DNA of 64,000 nt, from assembly GCA_031425195.1 (NCBI GenBank), contig JANPIX010000026.1, positions 124,001 to 188,000 of the forward strand, given 5' to 3'. Below, one piece after another: positions 8,866 to 17,274 of the stretch. Each line of letters starts with the position of its first letter. Positions within the stretch are counted from its first letter, which is position 1. The DNA comes from JANPIX01 sp031425195. Lineage in GTDB: Bacteria > Pseudomonadota > Alphaproteobacteria > Rhodobacterales > Rhodobacteraceae. A model generated the notes under the pieces. The model made no database searches. It was not told the origin of the DNA and saw only the letters and a list, made by a program, of their open reading frames with translations. The translations under genes and the position numbers were made by a program.

Positions 8866-9561
8866 TCAGTTGTCTTCGACGGTGTGCCAACGGATACGGC
8901 GCGCGCCCGGTTCGACGGCGATGCGGTGCATTGCCTGTTCCAGCATCTGTTCAGTGATGGAGGGGCCGGTAAAGGTGGCTGTCAGATCGACCTGCCCTTC
9001 GCGGTCGATCACCGATTCGATGGCGCAGAGTTGCATCCCGTCAAGCGCCAGCACCCGCAGGATCAGGGCGCGGATGGCAGCCTCGTCTTCCGGGCGGCAT
9101 CCGATTTCGACAAGGAACAGGCGGGTGATGGGCTGCCCGGCGCGGGTATGCCGCTTCATCAGTTTGACGAAGGGGCGCAGGCCAAGGTTGATGAACACGA
9201 CAAACCCGGTGAGCAGCAGCGCAAAGGGCCACGCCCCTGCCCCGGCGAGCAACCCCACGCCCGCAGAACACCACAGTGTTGCCGCCGTGTTCAGGCCGTG
9301 GATGTTGAAGCCATCGCGAAAGATGATGCCGGCCCCCAGAAAGCCGATGCCCGACACGACCTGCGCCGCGACGCGCGTGGGGCTGACTTCATCCGGGAAC
9401 TGCTGGGAAAAGATCACGAAACTTGCCGCACCAAGGGCGACCAGCGCATTCGTGCGCAACCCCGCCATGCGCTGGCGCACCTGACGTTCCGACCCGATGA
9501 TCGCGCCGCAGGCCATGGCCACGCCCAGATTGATGGCGGCCGCATATAAAGGAACCAGCAT
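8866..9561 (-). CDS. MgtC/SapB family membrane protein
   Basis: Inner-membrane protein of 231 residues. The N-terminal half has about four to five hydrophobic segments with the family hallmark CGAIIGSERQVRQRMAGLRT (about residues 18-37) and GIGFLGAGIIFRDG. The C-terminal third (about residues 150-231) is a soluble ACT-like domain, as in full-length MgtC. MgtC proteins support growth at low magnesium and inhibit F1Fo ATP synthase in some bacteria; the role here is inferred. It lies alone between zwf and the HNH gene, with no magnesium riboswitch recognised in the 100 bases upstream. Confidence 0.9.
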   Translation of the reverse strand: MLVPLYAAAINLGVAMACGAIIGSERQVRQRMAGLRTNALVALGAASFVIFSQQFPDEVSPTRVAAQVVSGIGFLGAGIIFRDGFNIHGLNTAATLWCSAGVGLLAGAGAWPFALLLTGFVVFINLGLRPFVKLMKRHTRAGQPITRLFLVEIGCRPEDEAAIRALILRVLALDGMQLCAIESVIDREGQVDLTATFTGPSITEQMLEQAMHRIAVEPGARRIRWHTVEDN

Positions 9562-9659
9562 GAAACACTTCCATTAGAACAATGAAAAACAGCCTTATCA
9601 AGAGGCGTGCCCAATGTGAAGGATTTGCGACAGATTTGTAACAGACAGCGGAACGGGCG

Positions 9660-10247
9660 TCAGGCGTCGAGTTCTGCATCCCAGTACAAATAGTCCATCC
9701 AGCTTTCATGCAGATGGTTCGGCGGAAAGCGGCGGCCGTGGGCCTGCATTTCTTCTGCGGAAGGCTGGCGCGGCATCTGGGCCAGATGCAGGCCGGACTG
9801 TTTGAGCGTTTTCGACCCCTTGCGCAGGTTGCAAGGGGAACAGGCGGCCACCACGTTGCCCCAGTTCGTCGTGCCGCCGCGCGAACGCGGCACCACGTGA
9901 TCGAAGGTGAGTTCGCCGCGCGATCCGCAATACTGGCAGCAGAAGCTGTCGCGCAGAAAAAGATTAAAGCGCGTGAAGGCCACGCGCTTTTGGGGTTTCA
10001 CATAGTCTTTCAGCACGACGACAGAGGGTATCCTGAATTCGGCACGCTGGCTTCGGACCACATGGTCGTATTCCGACACGATCACCACCCGGTCAAGCAC
10101 CACGGCCTTTATCGCCTCTTGCCAAGGCCAGAGCGACAGCGGGTAATAGGACAAGGGTCGGTAATCCGCATTCAGAACCAGCGCGGGGAACTGTTTGAGC
10201 CCGGCTGGTTCGCGCACGAAATTCGTTCTGAAGTCCACGTCCAACAA
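9660..10247 (-). CDS. HNH endonuclease
   Basis: 195-residue protein with a C-terminal HNH domain. Two CxxC pairs (CQYCGSRGEL at about 108-117 and CSPCNLRKG at about 144-152) frame the catalytic FDHVVPRSRGG motif (about 119-129). The N-terminal FVREPAGLKQFPALVLNADY region is conserved in a widespread housekeeping-type HNH group found singly in alphaproteobacterial chromosomes, so a mobile intron or toxin role is not suggested. No ATG is available at the N-terminus: the candidates are TTG at 10247, TTG at 10244 or GTG at 10238. The first is listed. Its biological target is unknown. Confidence 0.88.
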   Translation of the reverse strand: MLDVDFRTNFVREPAGLKQFPALVLNADYRPLSYYPLSLWPWQEAIKAVVLDRVVIVSEYDHVVRSQRAEFRIPSVVVLKDYVKPQKRVAFTRFNLFLRDSFCCQYCGSRGELTFDHVVPRSRGGTTNWGNVVAACSPCNLRKGSKTLKQSGLHLAQMPRQPSAEEMQAHGRRFPPNHLHESWMDYLYWDAELDA

Positions 10248-10391
10248 AATGTCGTCCTCGTCCCGTAAACGATCATCAGGTGTTTCGATCTTTACCTGAT
10301 ACGATGACTATATATGGCGTTTGCCGACTGACAAGCCCCGCGATCTGCGACCTGTGCGTCATCGCACGGCATCGTGACGGGCGCGTGACGA

Positions 10392-11051
10392 TCAGGCGGG
10401 CAGCTTGTCTGACAGAAAGCCAAGCGCCGCCCCCAGACCATCGGGTGCTATTCCATGGCCGGTGCCGCGCATCACATGGGTGGCAACCTCGAACCCGGCG
10501 CCGGCAAGGGCGGTGCGCGCGCGGGCCATATCACCGAAGGGGACGACGGGATCCTGATCGCCGTGCACGAGAAGAACCGGGGGTTTGACCACCGCCTCGG
10601 ACGGGAGGCGTTCGGGCACAAGAAGGCGGCCTGAAATCGCCACGATGCCTGCCAGGGGTTCTGGCCTGCGCGGGGCAATGTGCATGGCCATCATGGCACC
10701 CTGCGAAAAGCCGACAAGGGCGAGCGCGGAGGGGGGCAGGCCCTCTTTTGCAAGCTGTGCATCCAGAAACCTGTTCAGCGCGGTTGCCGACACAACCAAC
10801 CCCGCTTCGGCGGCCTGTTCGGAAGACCCGTCGAGCCATGGGATGGGAAACCACTGAAACCCGAAGGCATTGCTGCGGCAAGGGTCGGGGGCGTTAGGCG
10901 ACAGGAAGACGGTGTCGGGAAGATGCGGTGCCAGCGGATCAGCCAGACCAAGAAGATCGGCCCCGTCTGCGCCGTAGCCGTGCAGGAACACCACCAGATT
11001 GCGTGCCCGCCCTGATGCGGCCGCCCGCCGTCCGAATGTCAGATCCGCCAT
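10392..11051 (-). CDS. Alpha/beta hydrolase, phospholipase/carboxylesterase type
   Basis: Protein of about 219 residues of the PF02230-type serine esterase group. The oxyanion region VFLHGYGADGADL (about 21-33), nucleophile elbow GFSQGAMMAM (about 113-122), the acid in HGDQDPVVPF (about 169-178) and the GTGHGI histidine (about 202-207) form a complete catalytic set. Substrate is probably a short-chain carboxylic ester or acyl-protein. The ATG at 11051 (MADLTFGRR) is chosen because the upstream in-frame extension overlaps the DNA glycosylase gene. It starts one base past that gene's stop, so the two form a tight leftward operon. Confidence 0.85.
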   Translation of the reverse strand: MADLTFGRRAAASGRARNLVVFLHGYGADGADLLGLADPLAPHLPDTVFLSPNAPDPCRSNAFGFQWFPIPWLDGSSEQAAEAGLVVSATALNRFLDAQLAKEGLPPSALALVGFSQGAMMAMHIAPRRPEPLAGIVAISGRLLVPERLPSEAVVKPPVLLVHGDQDPVVPFGDMARARTALAGAGFEVATHVMRGTGHGIAPDGLGAALGFLSDKLPA

Positions 11052-11052
11052 G

Positions 11053-11682
11053 TCACAAAATCCCTTCCCTGTCTTTCGCGACCCTGTAGTACGCCCAGAG
11101 GATCCGCGCCGCAACGGACCGCCACGGCGACCAATCCTGCGCCATCATCCGAAATTCACGCTCGGCTGGCCGCTTGGGCAAACCGAACAACAGGCGTGCC
11201 GCCTCTTGCAGGGCCAGATCGCCGGGGGCGAAGATATCGGCGCGGCCCAGCGAGAACATCGCGTAGATTTCCGCCGTCCACATTCCGATGCCGGGCAAGG
11301 CCACCAATGTGCGAACCACCTCGTCATCAGGCATCAACGCGAGCGCATCATAATTGATCCCTGCCGCAGCCAGTGCCTGAACATAGCGGATTTTCTGCCG
11401 CGACAGGCCGCAGGCGCGCAGGTCGGCCTCGGTTGCGGTGACGATCGCGGCAGGGTGGGTCAGGCCCGCCGCGCCGAGTTTTGTGATGATTGCATTCGCT
11501 GACGCGACCGACACCTGCTGGCCCGCGATGGCCGCCAGAAGATCACCAAAGCCGCCCGCGTTGCGGCGCAGGGGAACCGGGCCGGTCAGCGTCAGGGCTG
11601 CGCCAAACCGCGGTTCGCGTGCCGCAAGCCAGGCAGCACCTTCGGCAAGGCTGTCAGGCCCGTGAATGATGCGGCCAACCAT
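11053..11682 (-). CDS. DNA-3-methyladenine glycosylase II-like (HhH-GPD, AlkA family)
   Basis: Base-excision repair glycosylase of 209 residues. The helix-hairpin-helix is at LPGIGMWTAEIYAMFSLG (about 128-145), followed by the catalytic aspartate in IFAPGDLALQEA. It lacks the N-terminal half of E. coli AlkA and the iron-sulfur cluster of MutY/Nth, as is common for short AlkA-type enzymes in this order. It should remove alkylated purines. It is the first gene of a two-gene leftward operon with the esterase. Confidence 0.88.
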   Translation of the reverse strand: MVGRIIHGPDSLAEGAAWLAAREPRFGAALTLTGPVPLRRNAGGFGDLLAAIAGQQVSVASANAIITKLGAAGLTHPAAIVTATEADLRACGLSRQKIRYVQALAAAGINYDALALMPDDEVVRTLVALPGIGMWTAEIYAMFSLGRADIFAPGDLALQEAARLLFGLPKRPAEREFRMMAQDWSPWRSVAARILWAYYRVAKDREGIL

Positions 11683-11787
11683 TTGTGTCCTTTCATCCCC
11701 ATCGAGAGGGAAAAATTATTCTGCGCAGAGCCCATAAAGCTCCCGACCGCCCTTGGCCTGCGCGCAGCAAAGGACTAGCGATGGGAT

Positions 11788-13017
11788 ATGACAACCCTTG
11801 CCCCGCAGATTGCGCCCGTTTTCGATGACCGCATAGCCCGCCGCAACGTGATGGTGCTGGTTGCGGCACAGGCCCTGTTGGGCTCGCAGATGCCGATGCT
11901 GTTCATCATCGCGGGTCTGGCGGGAAATTCGCTTGCGGCCAACCATTGTTTCGCCACCTTGCCCATCACGTTCATGGTTCTTGGGTCGATGCTGGCCGCG
12001 ACACCGATTTCGGCCGTGATGCAGAAATATGGCCGCAGGACGGGGTTCATCCTTGGCACGCTGGGCGGGATGGCGGGGGCGGTGATCGGGGCGGCGGGGT
12101 TGTATCTGGCGAGTTTCCCGTTGTTCCTGCTCGGCGCACTTGTGACCGGCATCTACATGTCTGCGCATGGTTTTTACCGCTTTGCCGCCGTCGACACGGC
12201 GTCGGAGGGGTTTCGGCCAAAGGCGATTTCCTATGTCATGGCCGGGGGTCTGTTGTCGGCCATTCTGGGACCGCAGCTTGTGAAACTGACCAATGACGCG
12301 TTCGTGGTGCCGTTTCTGGGCACGTATCTGACCGTCATCGCCCTGAACGTGGCGGGCATCTTCCTGTTCGCGTTGTTGAAGATACCGACCCCGCCGCCAC
12401 CCGTGGTGGGCGAGACGAAGGGCCGGTCGCGCCGCGAACTTCTTGCGTCGCCGCAGATTGCGGTGGCGGTGATTTGCGCCACGGTGTCCTATGCGCTGAT
12501 GAACCTTGTGATGACATCATCGCCGCTGGCGGTGGTGGGCTGCGGGTTCACGACGGGGAACGCGTCCGATATCGTGGCGGCCCATGTTCTGGCGATGTAC
12601 GCGCCCAGCTTTTTCACCGGGCATATCATTGCGCGGTTCGGCGCGCCCAAGGTTGTGGCGATGGGCCTGATCATTCTGGGCGGGGCCGGGATCATGGCTC
12701 TGACCGGGGTAGAGTTGTTCCAATTCTTCGGTGCGCTGATCCTGTTGGGGCTGGGATGGAACTTCGGGTTCATCGGGGCCACGGCGATGCTGGCGGCAAA
12801 CCACACGCCGCAGGAACGCGGGCGGATGCAGGGGTTGAACGACCTGATCGTGTTCGGGGGGGTCACTCTGGCGTCGCTGTCGTCAGGTGGATTGATGAAC
12901 TGTTCGGGCGGATCGGTACAAGCAGGGTGGAGCGCTGTGAACCTTGCAATGCTGCCCTTCCTGTTTCTGGCGGGCGCATCGCTGATCTGGCTTTGGCTGC
13001 GGCCAAAGGCGATCTGA
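11788..13017 (+). CDS. MFS transporter
   Basis: 409-residue membrane protein with about twelve hydrophobic segments and a central charged loop (about 205-220, rich in Lys/Arg). An MFS-like loop 2-3 motif MQKYGRRTGF follows helix 2 (about 79-88), and a related loop, ARFGAPKVVAMG, sits in the second half. The substrate cannot be inferred: there are no dedicated neighbours. It is transcribed alone, head-to-head with the DNA glycosylase across about 105 bases, and its stop lies 6 bases from the stop of the convergent squalene-synthase-like gene. Confidence 0.85.
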   Translation: MTTLAPQIAPVFDDRIARRNVMVLVAAQALLGSQMPMLFIIAGLAGNSLAANHCFATLPITFMVLGSMLAATPISAVMQKYGRRTGFILGTLGGMAGAVIGAAGLYLASFPLFLLGALVTGIYMSAHGFYRFAAVDTASEGFRPKAISYVMAGGLLSAILGPQLVKLTNDAFVVPFLGTYLTVIALNVAGIFLFALLKIPTPPPPVVGETKGRSRRELLASPQIAVAVICATVSYALMNLVMTSSPLAVVGCGFTTGNASDIVAAHVLAMYAPSFFTGHIIARFGAPKVVAMGLIILGGAGIMALTGVELFQFFGALILLGLGWNFGFIGATAMLAANHTPQERGRMQGLNDLIVFGGVTLASLSSGGLMNCSGGSVQAGWSAVNLAMLPFLFLAGASLIWLWLRPKAI

Positions 13018-13023
13018 ACGGCG

Positions 13024-13785
13024 TTACCAGCGGCCGGTGGCCGCCTGCCAAAGAAGAAGACCACGACGGTGGGCTTCGGACAGGGCAAGCGGGCCTGTGG
13101 TGACACGGGACGGGTCTTTTGCCGCGCGCGACAGCAGGGCGTGGGTTTGCCAGCCTGCCAGCAGGGCGGGACGGGCAGAGGGCGGCACGGTTCGCCGTTG
13201 CGACCGCGCGCGGTTCAGCCAGCCCAGCCCTTCGTTTGCCAGATGCGCGATGGCCTTTGGGGATGCATCGGCCAAAGGCACCCTGCCCCGCGCCGTCAGT
13301 TCCGGCACCGCGCGCAGAAAGGCGGCCATCCCTGCCGCCCGCCCCGCGTCGCGCAGGGCGGGTTCGGCGGCGGGCCCTGCGCCAAGGGCAAGTGCGGCAA
13401 GCCACATCAGGCTGCCTGCCGTGTCATCAAGGTAGGCCGCGAATTCCCCTTCGGCAAAGGGTTCGCGGTAAATGTCCCACCGGCGGGCGGCGACCAGACG
13501 GTCGAGCACATCGCGCGGCAGGCGGGCCGTCTGGATGAGCGTCTGGAGCGGGCTTGCCACCTCGTGCGCCAAGGGCTTGTCGCCCGTTACCGCATCGCGC
13601 CACCATTGCAGGCGCATTTCGGCAATCAGCGTTTCCTGCGTGACCCAAGGCGCGCGGGCGACTTCGAGGTTGAAGGCGTAGAGCGTGAAAAGTGTGCCCC
13701 GCGCCGATACCGGCGACGCCATGACCGAGGCGAACCGGTCCGGATCGCCCCGCTGCAACAGGGCGGCGCAGGCGTCAGTTGACAT
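13024..13785 (-). CDS. Squalene/phytoene synthase family protein (NDUFAF6-like)
   Basis: Protein of about 253 residues with the all-alpha isoprenoid synthase fold. The RWDIYREPF and YLDDTAGSLMWL stretches (about residues 98-125) match family motifs, but the Asp-rich pairs are degenerate compared with true CrtB or squalene synthase. This shorter group is the bacterial relative of mitochondrial NDUFAF6, a complex I assembly factor, so a carotenoid role should not be assumed. Start at 13785 (MSTDACAALL) is preferred; it overlaps the end of cimA by 11 bases. No crt or hpn genes are adjacent. Confidence 0.78.
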   Translation of the reverse strand: MSTDACAALLQRGDPDRFASVMASPVSARGTLFTLYAFNLEVARAPWVTQETLIAEMRLQWWRDAVTGDKPLAHEVASPLQTLIQTARLPRDVLDRLVAARRWDIYREPFAEGEFAAYLDDTAGSLMWLAALALGAGPAAEPALRDAGRAAGMAAFLRAVPELTARGRVPLADASPKAIAHLANEGLGWLNRARSQRRTVPPSARPALLAGWQTHALLSRAAKDPSRVTTGPLALSEAHRRGLLLWQAATGRW

Positions 13786-15403
13786 GGACCGGGGTGCCGA
13801 CATCACGGATCAGTTTCCAGTTGATAGCGTCGAGCAGCGCCTCGAACGAGGCGTCGACGATGTTGGCGGACACGCCCACCGTGGACCAGCGCCGCCCCTG
13901 ACTGTCTTCGCTGTCGATGATGACGCGGGTCACGGCCTCGGTGCCGCCCTGGGTGATACGGACCTTGAAATCCACAAGCCGCAGGTCGTTGATGCAGTCC
14001 TGATAGGGGCCAAGGTCTTTTGACAGCGCCTTGGACAGCGCGTTAACGGGGCCGCGGTCGGTGCCGGTTTCATCCATCGATTCCGACACGGACAGCATCT
14101 TGCGATCGCCGATCTTGACCACCACGACAGCTTCGGACAGGCTGACCATCTTGTCATACTTGTTCTTTCGCCGTTCCACCGTGACGCGGTAGCGTTTCAC
14201 CTCGAAGAAATCCGGCAGTTGGCCGAGTTCGCGGCGCGCCACGAGTTCGAAACTCGCCTGTGCGGAATCGTAGGCATAGCCCTGATCCTCGCGGTCCTTG
14301 ACGACGTCGAGGATGCGGCCAAGGCGGGGGTCTTTCGGATCGACCACAAGGCCCGCCGCCGCGAGACGCGCGCGCAGGTTGGACTGGCCGGCCTGATTGG
14401 ACATGGGGATGATGCGGTCGTTGCCGATCAGCGCCGGGTCGACATGTTCATAGGTGGTCGGGTCCTTCAGGATGGCCGAGGCGTGCAGCCCCGCTTTGTG
14501 CGCAAAGGCCGAGGCCCCGACATAAGGCGCTGCCCGTTGCGGCACGCGGTTCAGGATATCGTCGAGCATGCGGCTGGTCTTGAGCAGGCTGCGCAGGGCA
14601 TCGTGTGTGACGCCGGTGGCAAAACTGCCGGCGAAGGGTTCCTTGAGCAGCAACGTCGGGATCAGCGTCGTCAGGTTGGCGTTGCCGCAGCGTTCGCCAA
14701 GGCCGTTGAGCGTGCCTTGAATCTGGCGCGCACCGGCAAGCACGGCGGCAAGGGAATTGGCGACGGCATTGCCGGTATCATCATGGCAGTGAATGCCCAG
14801 CCGCGCGCTTGGGATGCCGTGGGCCACGACTTCGGCGGTGATGCGCCCGACATCCGCGGGCAAGGTGCCGCCATTGGTGTCGCAGAGCACGATCCAGCGC
14901 GCGCCTGCATCCTTGGCCGCCAGAAGGCAGGACAGGGCATAGTCCGGGTTGCTGCGGTAGCCGTCAAAGAAGTGTTCGGCGTCAAACAGCGCCTCGCGCC
15001 CCTGGGCCACGATGTGGGCGATGCTGGCTTCGATATTGTCGCGGTTTTCGTCGAGCGACACGCCAAGGGCGGCAGTGACGTGGAAATCATGGGTCTTGCC
15101 GACAAGGCAGACGGCGGGGGTGCGGGCGTTCAGGACGGCGGCAAGCACATCATCATTGGCAGCACTGCGCCCCGACCGTTTGGTCATGCCGAACGCGGTC
15201 AGCGTGGCGCGTGTCTGGGGCGGGCTTGCGAAAAAGTCGCTGTCGGTGGGGTTGGCGCCGGGCCACCCGCCTTCGATGTAATCCACACCCAGAGCATCGA
15301 GCGCATGGGCGATCTGCATCTTTTCGGCAGTGGAGAATTGCACGCCTTGCGTCTGCTGCCCGTCGCGCAAGGTAGTGTCGAACAGGGAGAGGGGTTCACG
15401 CAT
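13775..15403 (-). CDS. cimA: Citramalate synthase
   Basis: 542-residue enzyme of the LeuA/HMG-CoA lyase superfamily. It begins with the TIM-barrel signature FDTTLRDGQQTQGVQFS (about 8-24), has the metal-binding HCHDDTGNAVANSL (about 202-215) and a C-terminal LeuA-type dimer domain (about 400-530). The subgroup is the cimA type that condenses pyruvate and acetyl-CoA to (R)-citramalate, giving a threonine-independent route to 2-oxobutyrate and isoleucine. Isopropylmalate synthase is the closest alternative, but the GQQTQGVQFS active-site variant and the length favour CimA. The 3' end overlaps the squalene-synthase-like gene. Confidence 0.9.
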   Translation of the reverse strand: MREPLSLFDTTLRDGQQTQGVQFSTAEKMQIAHALDALGVDYIEGGWPGANPTDSDFFASPPQTRATLTAFGMTKRSGRSAANDDVLAAVLNARTPAVCLVGKTHDFHVTAALGVSLDENRDNIEASIAHIVAQGREALFDAEHFFDGYRSNPDYALSCLLAAKDAGARWIVLCDTNGGTLPADVGRITAEVVAHGIPSARLGIHCHDDTGNAVANSLAAVLAGARQIQGTLNGLGERCGNANLTTLIPTLLLKEPFAGSFATGVTHDALRSLLKTSRMLDDILNRVPQRAAPYVGASAFAHKAGLHASAILKDPTTYEHVDPALIGNDRIIPMSNQAGQSNLRARLAAAGLVVDPKDPRLGRILDVVKDREDQGYAYDSAQASFELVARRELGQLPDFFEVKRYRVTVERRKNKYDKMVSLSEAVVVVKIGDRKMLSVSESMDETGTDRGPVNALSKALSKDLGPYQDCINDLRLVDFKVRITQGGTEAVTRVIIDSEDSQGRRWSTVGVSANIVDASFEALLDAINWKLIRDVGTPVHVN

Positions 15404-15427
15404 GATGCGGCCGATCAGCTGTGGGCC

Positions 15428-15595
15428 GCACGATCAAGACTGTCAGGCTTGATCGTGCCGCGACTGCCCCCCACAGGGCAGTCGCGATGCGACTGCGGGG
15501 CAGGCGTGACCCGATGGGAACGTGTGAAACGTTGATGGCCCCTTGGCCTGCACTGGCGTTCCGGCCAAAACCCCGCGCGTCCCCCCACAGGGGGG
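15428..15595. repeat. Hairpin cluster in the cysS-cimA spacer
   Basis: The 258-base gap between the cysS stop and the cimA start, both leftward, carries three dyads. 15428-15458 has 11-base arms GCACGATCAAG and CTTGATCGTGC around 9 bases. 15459-15486 follows directly with 11-base arms CGCGACTGCCC and GGGCAGTCGCG around 6 bases. 15581-15595 is CCCCCC-ACA-GGGGGG. The words CCCCCCACAGGG and GCGACTGC each occur twice. None has a uridine run on the transcribed strand, so they are not textbook terminators. They may be an untranslated leader of cimA, a Rho-linked cysS end or a repeat element. No gene is seen here. Confidence 0.7.
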
Positions 15596-15661
15596 CCGCT
15601 GGTGCGGGGTTGGGCGAAAACTGCGGCAGTGCGATAGTCCAACCCATTCTGACAATACCAG

Positions 15662-17059
15662 TCATTCGCCAAACACCAGTCTACTCGGGTCAAAATTCGG
15701 GCCAGGCGAGAGCTCGACCTTGTCTTTGCCCATCTCGATTATCACGCCGGCATTTTGAAGCATGTTCTTCATAGCGTCCACCAAGGTGAAGTCTTTGGCC
15801 ATGCGGGCTGCTTGCCAAAGTTCAAACAGTTTGCGTCCGTGATGTGCCAAGCTGTGTTTCACATCACGCAAGTAGTGGACCTTGCTCTCCAGTTTATCCC
15901 ACTCAAAGAAACCGAGAAAAACAAGGCCCGCAGCCAGAGCGTTCCATTCGCCGCCGCCCGACATGTTCAGTAGAACCTGTAACGCGGCATGGGTGTTCAG
16001 GTCATCGGCCAGCGCGCCAACAATCCTTTTATCGGGCGCCAATGCGCGCGCCTTTTCGAGATCGCCATTAAACGCAATGTAGCGCAAGTAATCTTCAAGC
16101 CTGATCTCAGCCGCGACCGACTTTTCCGTCGTCCAATCCATCGGGCTCCGATAATGCGTCCCAAGCAGAACAAAGCGGATCACCTCGCCCGGCACACCCT
16201 GCTCCAGCAAATCGCGGACGGTGAAGAAATTGCCCAGCGACTTGGACATCTTCTTCCCCTCCACCTGCAGCATTTCGTTGTGCATCCAGACGCGGGCGAA
16301 TTCGGCGTGGGGGTGGGCGCATGTGCTTTGCGCCAGTTCGTTTTCGTGGTGCGGGAATTGCAGGTCAAGACCGCCGCCGTGGATGTCGAAGGATGCGCCG
16401 AGGAGTTCATAGCTCATGGCCGAGCATTCGATGTGCCAGCCGGGGCGGCCCCTGCCCCACGGGCTGTCCCAGCCGGGTTGGGTTGCGTCAGAGGGTTTCC
16501 ACAACACGAAATCCATCGGGTCTTCCTTGAAGGGCGACACCTCCACCCTTGCACCGGCGATCATGTCGTCGACGGTGCGCCCCGACAGGGCACCGTAATC
16601 CTTGTATGACCGCACGCGGAACAACACATGGCCCTGCACGGCATAGGCGTGGCCGCCTGCGATCAGGGTTTCGATCATCGCGACCATCTGCGGAATATAG
16701 GCGGTGGCGCGGGGTTCGTGGGTGGGGCGGCGAGCGCCCAGGGCATCCATGTCGTCGTGAAACCACTGGATCGTCTGGGCGGTGATGTCTTCGATGGGAC
16801 GGCCTGTTTCCGCAGCGCGGGCGTTGATCTTGTCATCCACGTCGGTGAAGTTGCGCACATAGATGACGTTTTCGTCGCCATAGACGTGGCGCATCAGACG
16901 GTAAAGCACGTCGAACACCACCACCGGGCGCGCGTTGCCCAGATGGGCGCGGTCATAGACGGTCGGGCCGCAGACATACATGCCCACCTTGCCCTTTGTG
17001 CGGGGCACGAAGGTTTCCTTCTGGCGGGTTTTCGAGTTCCACAGTTTGATGTCAGCCAT
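15662..17059 (-). CDS. cysS: Cysteinyl-tRNA synthetase
   Basis: Class I aminoacyl-tRNA synthetase of 465 residues charging tRNA-Cys. The N-terminal zinc/ATP site shows MYVCGPTVYDRAHLGNAR (about 27-44, holding the HIGH-type motif as HLGN), the zinc ligands continue in GWHIECSAMS and PHHENELAQS, and KMSKS (about 268) closes the active site. The C-terminal anticodon-binding part is present but its DNA is visibly less G+C rich (counted at 52% in 15781-15900 and 58% in 15901-16020) than the upstream two thirds, hinting at recombination. It is apparently monocistronic. Confidence 0.95.
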   Translation of the reverse strand: MADIKLWNSKTRQKETFVPRTKGKVGMYVCGPTVYDRAHLGNARPVVVFDVLYRLMRHVYGDENVIYVRNFTDVDDKINARAAETGRPIEDITAQTIQWFHDDMDALGARRPTHEPRATAYIPQMVAMIETLIAGGHAYAVQGHVLFRVRSYKDYGALSGRTVDDMIAGARVEVSPFKEDPMDFVLWKPSDATQPGWDSPWGRGRPGWHIECSAMSYELLGASFDIHGGGLDLQFPHHENELAQSTCAHPHAEFARVWMHNEMLQVEGKKMSKSLGNFFTVRDLLEQGVPGEVIRFVLLGTHYRSPMDWTTEKSVAAEIRLEDYLRYIAFNGDLEKARALAPDKRIVGALADDLNTHAALQVLLNMSGGGEWNALAAGLVFLGFFEWDKLESKVHYLRDVKHSLAHHGRKLFELWQAARMAKDFTLVDAMKNMLQNAGVIIEMGKDKVELSPGPNFDPSRLVFGE

Positions 17060-17243
17060 GACAATTGCCTTCGCGCAGGATGTGCCTGCGGGCGATCATT
17101 CTTTTCTTTCTGGGAAACGAAATCGGCCCGCGACGAGTGGTCAGCAGGGAATGCAGCAGATGCAGAGGGTGCCGTTCGTGTTCATGGCCGCCGTCATAGC
17201 GCACGCGGGTCAAGCCGCCAAGTCACTTGTTGCGCGGCAGAGC

Positions 17244-17268
17244 GATGCCCCAGACAGGCCGGGGCATC
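17244..17268 (-). terminator. Hairpin just past the lipoprotein gene
   Basis: Arms GATGCCCC and GGGGCATC (8 base pairs) enclose 9 bases, starting 6 bases past the stop of the DUF6778-type gene on the minus strand. There is no uridine run after the stem on that strand, so intrinsic termination is uncertain; it may only protect the 3' end. The remainder of the 17060-17274 spacer up to cysS shows nothing else recognisable. Confidence 0.35.
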
Positions 17269-17274
17269 AAAAAT

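Noticed and set aside
9660..10247. Homing endonuclease, intron or toxin HNH gene
   Set aside because: No intron, intein or toxin context is present; the gene matches a housekeeping-type chromosomal HNH group.
14219..15535. 438-residue open frame on the plus strand antisense to cimA
   Set aside because: It is the mirror of a well-supported cimA gene, produced by high G+C codon use; it has no family resemblance and contains the hairpin spacer.
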